Source: Caprimulgus europaeus (taxonomy: Eukaryota > Chordata > Aves > Caprimulgiformes > Caprimulgidae). From it: a DNA stretch of 64,000 bases. Shown here one piece after another: positions 57,751-64,000 of the stretch. Under the pieces are notes generated by a model that was not told the DNA's origin, made no database searches, and saw only the letters and a program-made list of their open reading frames with translations. How positions within the stretch are numbered: position 1 is the stretch's first letter; the number at the start of each line of letters is the position of its first letter. Both the position numbers and the translations under genes were made by a program. Location: NCBI GenBank assembly GCA_907165065.1, contig OU015530.1:53728465-53792464 (forward strand), given 5' to 3'.

Positions 57751-59458
57751 CTGGAAAACAAAATAGAAAACGAGAACATTCAATATTTGCATTTATGCTC
57801 AGCTTTCCCCAGCCCACATCCCATTTGGAAATTCCTGCCAGTATCCCATACTTCTTTCCCATTCCCTCCCAAGACCCCCAAATTCCTTTTCACTTGGTGA
57901 AGAATTTTGTCCAAGATCCTCCCACCAGAGCTGTTGCCTGTCTTATTGCAATATCTCAACATTATTTTCTTTCTTCACTCCTTACAGGGTGCTGTGTGAT
58001 CACCTCCATCACAGGGCTAGGAAGAGTGGAATCACCTTCAAAAATAAAAAGTTACCTGGAGACTAAAATGTGGTTGAGGGACTTTTATAATGCCCTTCTT
58101 CCCAGGTGCTGGGAATCTTATTATGTTGTTACCCCATCTTTCCTACCTTGGCACTTTGTTTCTTTCAGTCAATGTCTTTTGTCTAACCAAGTAAGAAGCT
58201 GCATGAGGCACAGCTCCACAGCAGGATCTGACCCTGGCACTGAGGCACAGGTTAATACGGGCAGAGGAAACCAATGTTGTGTGTTATCTTAAATCCAAAG
58301 CAAAGGTGAATTGGATGCTGGCCCAATTTAGAGAATTGTGAAGATGCCCCACCATGCACAGAGGAAGTAATATTCACTCAGAGCCAGGATCAGGACACTT
58401 AATAGATAAACTATAAGCAACTCACCCACCTTGAGTCTAAGATTTCCATGGCACTAAAACTGCAAATCTATATCCTGCTGCTTGTGCTTCAGGATAGCAG
58501 GCAAATTTAAAGGTAAATTAATTCTGGCCCTTCCAGGTAGGTTATCTATTTGTCTTTATCCATTTAACTTTTATTCTGTAGCTGTTGGACCTGTTTCTAC
58601 ACTGTTTAAATAGAAGCAATATTGTGGTCATATTAATTCCTTGTTTACAGGAAACAGCAAAGTCCAAAATCAGGAACATCAGTACCTGAAAGAGCTGGAA
58701 GATGCCTAAAAATGCACTGTGCTTCCAAGCCCTATTTTGTCTCCCGTATTGTGAAATGTTTCGAAAGGGGAACAAACTGTAGTAAGCAGCCAGTCCAGCT
58801 TTCCTGTCAACAGCCTATTGACAGAAGCTGTTTGCGCTGTTGTGGCTTTGGTCCAGCCTACACGTGATTCCTCGTCAGGTGATGCTCACTAAGGGACAAA
58901 GCCTACCCTTCTGCAACGTGCCAGCATTGCACAAGCTACTCACATCTCCCTTCATCTCTATTTTGGTCATCTTAAATGCAGTTAAACTATCCCTCAGCAG
59001 GCAAAGAACCTGGTTATGGAGGTGTCTCCTGCTCTTGTGTGGAGTGCTAGCACAAGGCTCAAGTCACCCAGAAGCCCTTAACATTAAGGGCTTAAGTGGT
59101 AAACAGACCTGTGAAGAGACAAGGTTCATGCAGAAGACAAGATAGGGTAGATAAAAACCTCTGGCTTCACTGAACTCAGTAACAGCTCTGCTCTTTTCAG
59201 ACACTGTATATTCATACTAAAAGTTATCTGAAAACACCCAAGTTTTAATTATACTTTTTATCTCTCTTTGCTCTCCTGCTTAGATGTTTCCTGGACACTC
59301 TGCTCATGCCCAAACTCTGACCTTTCATCTGGAAAAAAAAAACAAAAAACCAAAAACTTTTACTGGCTGTAGGACAATAAAAACCAGAGCCCTCAAAACA
59401 GAGAAAATTTTAATGCTTCAGCAAAAGCAAAGAAGCAGCATGGCTGGCTGTTGCTCAC
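57751..59458 (-). other. SCN5A intron 2
   Basis: A 1,708-bp GT-AG intron. An antisense 181-codon open frame (57747-58292, plus strand) lies in it, but it shows no domain and is probably chance. Nothing else was recognised. Confidence 0.9.
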
Positions 59459-59733
59459 CTTACGATCATTGTAGAATGGGTCAAGGTCCTCCAATGGCTC
59501 CCCGATGAGATCTGGAGGTACAGTCCCATAGATATCGGGCAATTTCTTGCAAGCTTGCAAATCAAACTGAGGTTGAGGGTTTTCTTCTTCACCCAGCTGC
59601 TCTCTGTATTCCTGCTTTGCATTCCTTGCAAGCTTCTCCGCAATTCGCTTCTCAATAGCAGCCAAGGATTCAGGCGTGAACCGGTGGAAGCTGTTAGTAC
59701 CCGGTGGTAACAAGAAGTCAGCCATCTTTTCAT
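59459..59733 (-). other. Overlapping out-of-frame upstream ORF on the SCN5A mRNA (exon 2 part)
   Basis: An ATG at 59733-59731 precedes the channel ATG by 8 nt (GGATGAAAAGATGG). Its frame stays open to the end of this exon (91 codons plus 2 nt). After splicing it continues into the next exon as Arg-His-Leu and stops at TAG, giving 94 codons fully overlapping the channel N-terminus. The upstream ATG has a purine at -3 but A at +4, so a scanning ribosome could use it some of the time. This is direct reading of the sequence; whether it is translated is unknown. The peptide looks Arg/Ser/Leu-rich with no recognisable domain, so any effect is more likely to be on start-site choice than through a product. 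Confidence 0.5.
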
Positions 59734-59777
59734 CCTGATTTGTCTATACTGGTCTTTACTTCTAGTAGTAGAAACAG
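59459..59777 (-). CDS. SCN5A: SCN5A first coding exon (exon 2): 5'UTR end, start codon, residues 1-89
   Basis: The exon opens after a good acceptor (ctttttgtttcag, AG at 59779-59778), has 52 nt of 5'UTR, and starts translation at the ATG at 59725-59723. The donor is AAG|GTGAGC at 59458, phase 0. It encodes the cytoplasmic N-terminus: [20 protein letters not shown], a charged Glu/Lys-rich stretch, and the family motif [11 protein letters not shown] near residue 75-85. Length (89 codons) is close to the 91 recalled for mammalian Nav1.5. The chosen ATG has a strong context (purine at -3, G at +4) and gives the conserved N-terminus. An out-of-frame ATG lies 8 nt upstream (see the uORF entry). The upstream part of the 5'UTR is in an unseen earlier exon, as expected because SCN5A begins with a noncoding exon. 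Confidence 0.95.
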
Positions 59778-60016
59778 CTGAAACAAAAAGTGGCAAACGT
59801 TAGTGACAGGAGTAAAGCAAGAAGAACAAAGCCATCAGAATGACCCAAATAACTCGTAGGCTATCTGTTACCAGGAAACTCTTCATCTATTTTTATGTGG
59901 TTAGTAAAAACATCAAGGAAAACATAAATGACTGAAACTATGATTTCAGTTAGGAATCACTCATGATCAGAGCTAAAAAGTCTTTGTAGATAGACTATGT
60001 AGTATTCTAAGTTTTT

Positions 60017-60136
60017 CAGTCACTTGGGATCCTAAATCCCAATGAAGGAGCAACTTAGATTCATACAAGCTTAAATTTCATTGAAAGTCACAAGGATCTG
60101 GATTCCTAACTCATTTTTGAAAATGCTGCTCTGGGA
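60017..60136. repeat. Old palindromic MITE-like repeat
   Basis: cagtcacttgggatcctaaatcccaatgaag and cattgaaagtcacaaggatctggattcctaactcatttttgaaaatgc form diverged inverted halves of the cttaggcncctaaatcccattgaa type, known from reptile and bird genomes. Assigned by eye. Confidence 0.5.
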
Positions 60137-62668
60137 GTGGATGAACAATGTGCCTAAGATGGCTGCAGGGCAGATTTAAATCAGTCGATCTCTGTCCACA
60201 TGATGCAAACTTTAAAAATGTCCAGCTGTTCTATTCCAAATTTAAAAAGTGAAGGGTCAAGTTCAGATTCTTAAATCACACAGAAATTCTTCATAATCTC
60301 TGCCTTAAGCTTCTGCAACATAATTTTCATTTTCCTTTGGGATAAGAAATACCTTCTTCAAGATATCTGTCAAGACTTTTGAGCATTTTCTCCTCCACAC
60401 CCTACAATCTAAAGGATGTTGGAAGCCCAAATGTGCCTGGCAAAGCCCTGGAACCTTCATAAGAACACCCCAAGCTTCTGAGATGATGAATAGCCACTGC
60501 TTCCAGTTCATCAGATCCCAAAACTAGCCTCCTTCCATCCCATATCATTTTGAACATCTAACCCACACCTGTGAGGTTTGACAATCTTGGGTTGATGGTG
60601 CTTCACTGCTAACACTTCCAATCCCCGCCTGAATGAAAATGAGTGAGAATTGTCACATCTCTTCAACTTACATGAATAAAGCCAAGCGTGAAAAACACAG
60701 CAGAACAAAAAGCCTTCTTGTATCTGCACTAAACAACACGGATAACTGTGAAAATTAATGTAAAACTACTGTTTGAAAAGGGATGAAGCTTTTTCCTGTT
60801 CTAGTTACCTGCACAAATCCATCCAAGTTCACTGAAGCTGTACTTTGCAATTTAATAGTGACTTTAGTGACATGTCTTTCCAGCAAGAGAAGCCCTCATT
60901 ATGCAACAATTAAAACTCATTTCACAGAAGAAACACAGCCCTTGTTTTTTGCCACCAACAGACCATTCTTACTAAATCAGAATACAAACTGGTGACAAAC
61001 AAAATAGATTTTGAGGTGGGCTACCCTATTGCATTCGTCCATATGTGCAGGATACAATTCTTTTTTCAGCCACAATTGTTTTCTGCTTTCAGATGGTATT
61101 TGTCTATTTACAGTGGATAGTTCCAGATAGTTTGCTTTTATTAGGCTCTGTGATGACAGCATTTTTGTTAGCAAACAAAACTTTAACTGGACTCTGCATG
61201 ACAAATAGCATATTTATTGACTCAATTTATTTGAGTAAAGTACTCTTTCAAATAACTACTGTTTTTCCTATTCTGACTTCATTTTAAAATGAATTCATTA
61301 AATTGTCATTGATCACAGCCTATCATACAGGAGTGATTTACTGGAGTTTGTACATTATACTCCTCATTACTGCTTGTTTGAAGAAGCAGAGCTAAAATGA
61401 ATTAACCTTCCTGGAGTTTGGGTATTCTGACATTGTTCCGTATTTAGATTTATTCTCTTTATTCCTTACCCCTCTCCCCTCACAACATTTGTTTTATCCC
61501 TTTCTCCTGAAAAACAGGAAATTAGAAGCTTTCCCACAAATTGAGTTTTCTTATGCTCAACACTTTGTGACTCAGCACCAGTGCAAGCAAATAGAATTTC
61601 ACTTTCTATAAATGACATCAGTACAGGCGGCCAGAGAATTCTCAGAGTTTTTGTGTCATTTCGATTTTTGTTTCTTCACAGCCAAACCCGTCTCAGTGCT
61701 GAAGGGGACAACAAAAATCAGTGGCTGATCAGTACTCCTGGAAGGGCACAGACTAGGTCTCTAAAACGGAGAGGAGATTATTGCAGGTGATTAGTTGACG
61801 TCTAGATAATCATGAGCACACTGAAGACAGTGAATGGGGAATGATTGTTCACTTTTTCTCATAATACAAGAATGGAGAAATTTCAAATGAAGCCACAAAG
61901 CAGCAGGTTTGAAACAACCACTGAAGCCACTTTCCACATGATGCAGAGTTATCCTGTGAAATTTGTTGGCTGCAAATGTCAAGGATTCACAAAGCCACCT
62001 GACAAATCTAAGGGCAAAAGATCCATTAACGGTTTTAAACAAAAAGATGCTGTCTCTCACTGAGAAAATCTCTTTGCTGCAAAACCTCATGCTTGCAAAA
62101 AAGACCACTTGTATTCACCTTATTTTTACCTTCTTTCTAGGCTACCAGTCTGGAGAAACCAGTCATCTAGTCTTATGTGCTTTTGTCCTTACGTAGCACT
62201 AATACCAACACAAGACAGCCTACACTGCCTTGGGCAGGGGCTCAGTCTGCCCACAGACTCTGTGGCTGGCCTGAGCTTGTGCAGACATGGACACATGAAG
62301 AACCAAAGTTAATACCCCTGCACAACTGCAGGTGCTCAGGACCTGCATTGCACCAACTACCTGCTTCCAGTGCTTCAGAGCACAGATCAGGTGACTTCCT
62401 CCAACCTTTGTTGGAAGACTGGTGGTAGCCACCTCTGCACCACCTTCTCCATATAGCCAAACTGGACGCATGGCCAAATAGCATGAGGAACACCTAGTAT
62501 TTTACTAAGATGATAAGAGAATGTGTGGAATGTCTGCTAAGTACCACAGTTTTCATGGGTGTTGCTTGATCACAAAAACTGAATCTTCACTAGAATATTC
62601 AGCATCCTTCTCAGAATTCCTTAAACACTTCTGAAAAAAGCCATTCTGGCAACAGAACTGGTCAAAAC

Positions 62669-62698
62669 TTTTTTTTTTTTTTTTTTTTAAAAAAAAAA
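62669..62698. repeat. T20A10 homopolymer junction
   Basis: Twenty T directly followed by ten A, then a G-rich stretch. The run is self-complementary for ten bases. Confidence 0.95.
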
Positions 62699-64000
62699 GG
62701 AGGGGGATGGTGAGGGAGATAAAATAGTTGGAAAAACCTAATCAAAATGAGATGTTTAAATTACTTTTTTAAAGTGAATTATTTTTGCTTAAAGCTCTCT
62801 CTTATTAGAAAATTGAATCAACTTCAAACTACTCAAAACTAGATCTTTTCAGTTTTATCTGCAAATTCCAGAAAGATAGCTTCCTAGGAAAAACTGGAAA
62901 AACCTACACAAACTTTATTAGAGCTTTTGTTCCTCTTCTACTTACTTTCCCTTAAAAAAAATATATTTTGAAGCACCCCTACAGCTGAAAAATCTTGACA
63001 TGTTTTGTCTTCACATTTTACGTAAGTTAAAGTTCCAAATTTTAATATATGCATATTTAGCCTAATCGATTATCTATTTCATATGTTTTCAGGAAATGGA
63101 CAAGATAATTTCACAGGTCCTTTCTATGTTTAATTTATTTTAATCTGTGAATTGCAAACATTTCTACAAACAGCAAAGGTTAGCCTAGAAGTTTCTTAAA
63201 AGGGTAAGAAAGCACCATAACTTAAAAAGGGAAATCATCAATGATTGAATCAAAGAGCTGGAATGCCTTTTCTTAAGAGATAATAGCTGTTGTGACTCAT
63301 GTTTTTACAATATGAGCCTGGATTTTTCCATTACTCTCAGGCGTAGTTTTGAAGTACAAGGCTTCAAACACATTGTTTCTGTGATATCACCATGCACAGA
63401 ATGAACATTTCCCTCTTGCTTTGTCTTTGTTAAATTCAGTTAATACCGGTTCAGCTGATAAAAACATACTGGTTATTTAAACAAAATGTACATATGAAAA
63501 TAAAGCCCCTAGATGCATATTTTCTGTGGCATGGCAAGGAGTGAGAACAGTACAAACAAATAAGATATTACTAACACCTGTATTTACTCAGAAAGATAAA
63601 TACCATTTTCCATTAGTTTTAGCCTTACTCTCATAGGCTTCAGCCACCCCAGCTCAGAAGACCTTTCAGATTCTCAGAACATGACTTGTGTGCCCTCATA
63701 ACCCTTCCTTGACTCCTCATGGATGGTTGACCATTACCCAAAAGGCCACTTTAGGCAATAGATTGCCTGAAGGAGTGTAAATTCAAGGAAAGTGGGTCCT
63801 GCTCACCTCCAGTTAGCTGCCTTCCTGATCTTGCATGGGCTTTGGGGACTCCAATCAGCACCCTAATGGCTGCCAATGCCTTATCATGGCCCAAGATACT
63901 GACATGAGCCAGGAGGTACATTGCATTCCCCAGAAGCAAGAGGAGAAGCAGAGTCTGAGGTCCTTGCTGTGCACTACACCTAGTAAGACATTGACCAGAG

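Larger units (their letters stand above)
59778..64000. other. Upstream of the SCN5A start-codon exon: presumed intron 1
   Basis: Sequence 5' of the first coding exon. It is probably intron 1, since the coding exon has a clear acceptor. I could not find the noncoding first exon, a CpG-rich promoter or another gene. It contains an old palindromic repeat (60017-60136) and a T20A10 run (62669-62698). Confidence 0.6.

Noticed and set aside
57747-58292. 181-codon plus-strand open frame in intron 2, touching exon 3 by 4 nt on the opposite strand
   Set aside because: No recognisable domain, Ser/Pro/Phe-rich low-information composition, no visible splice partners, and it lies antisense within an intron. 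Most likely chance; conservation or antisense RNA would be needed.
59778-64000. Search for the noncoding first exon and a CpG-rich promoter
   Set aside because: No GC-rich island or clear transcription start was seen; the first exon is probably further upstream, outside the window.

Overview
The window is vertebrate nuclear DNA, most likely from a bird, and probably a neoavian one. It holds several CR1 LINE fragments ending in the avian ATTCTRTG-type tail, a solo LTR of the kind common in neoavian genomes, and compact AT-rich introns. There is no sign of prokaryotic, viral or plasmid organisation.

One gene dominates: the 5' half of a voltage-gated sodium channel alpha subunit on the minus strand, best identified as SCN5A (Nav1.5, the cardiac, TTX-resistant channel). 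Nine constitutive coding exons and one alternative exon were placed by their splice sites. In transcription order they lie at 59459-59777 (5'UTR end plus start codon), 57632-57750, 52089-52178, 48485-48613, then the mutually exclusive pair 43840-43931 (neonatal-type) and 43613-43704 (adult-type), 34666-34896, 18301-18364, 5196-5337 and 3418-3615. Each junction keeps the reading frame. The adult-type assembly gives 444 residues: the N-terminus, all of domain I (S1-S6 with its pore loop) and the start of the I-II linker. The rest of the gene runs off the left edge. The upstream noncoding exon and promoter were not found and are probably beyond the right edge.

The points of most interest are in this gene. 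Intron 3 is a U12-type AT-AC intron with a near-perfect branch site. The two 92-nt S3-S4 exons are separated by only 135 nt and encode different residues at seven sites. The neonatal-type exon has Asn where the adult has Asp (position 209 here), rather than the Lys reported for mammalian Nav1.5, and has Pro just before the first gating arginine. An out-of-frame ATG lies 8 nt upstream of the channel start and opens a 94-codon overlapping frame.

The rest is intron: CR1 LINE pieces (about 1.5-2.2, 2.5-3.2, 12.6-13.0, 19.8-20.4, 29.5-30.0 and 47.2 kb, plus two degraded ones), a 630-bp solo LTR with a 5-bp target-site duplication (35.2-35.9 kb), several old palindromic MITE-like fragments, and microsatellites. 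I saw no second protein gene, no tRNA or rRNA and no CRISPR array. I found no evidence for a wholly new biological system.
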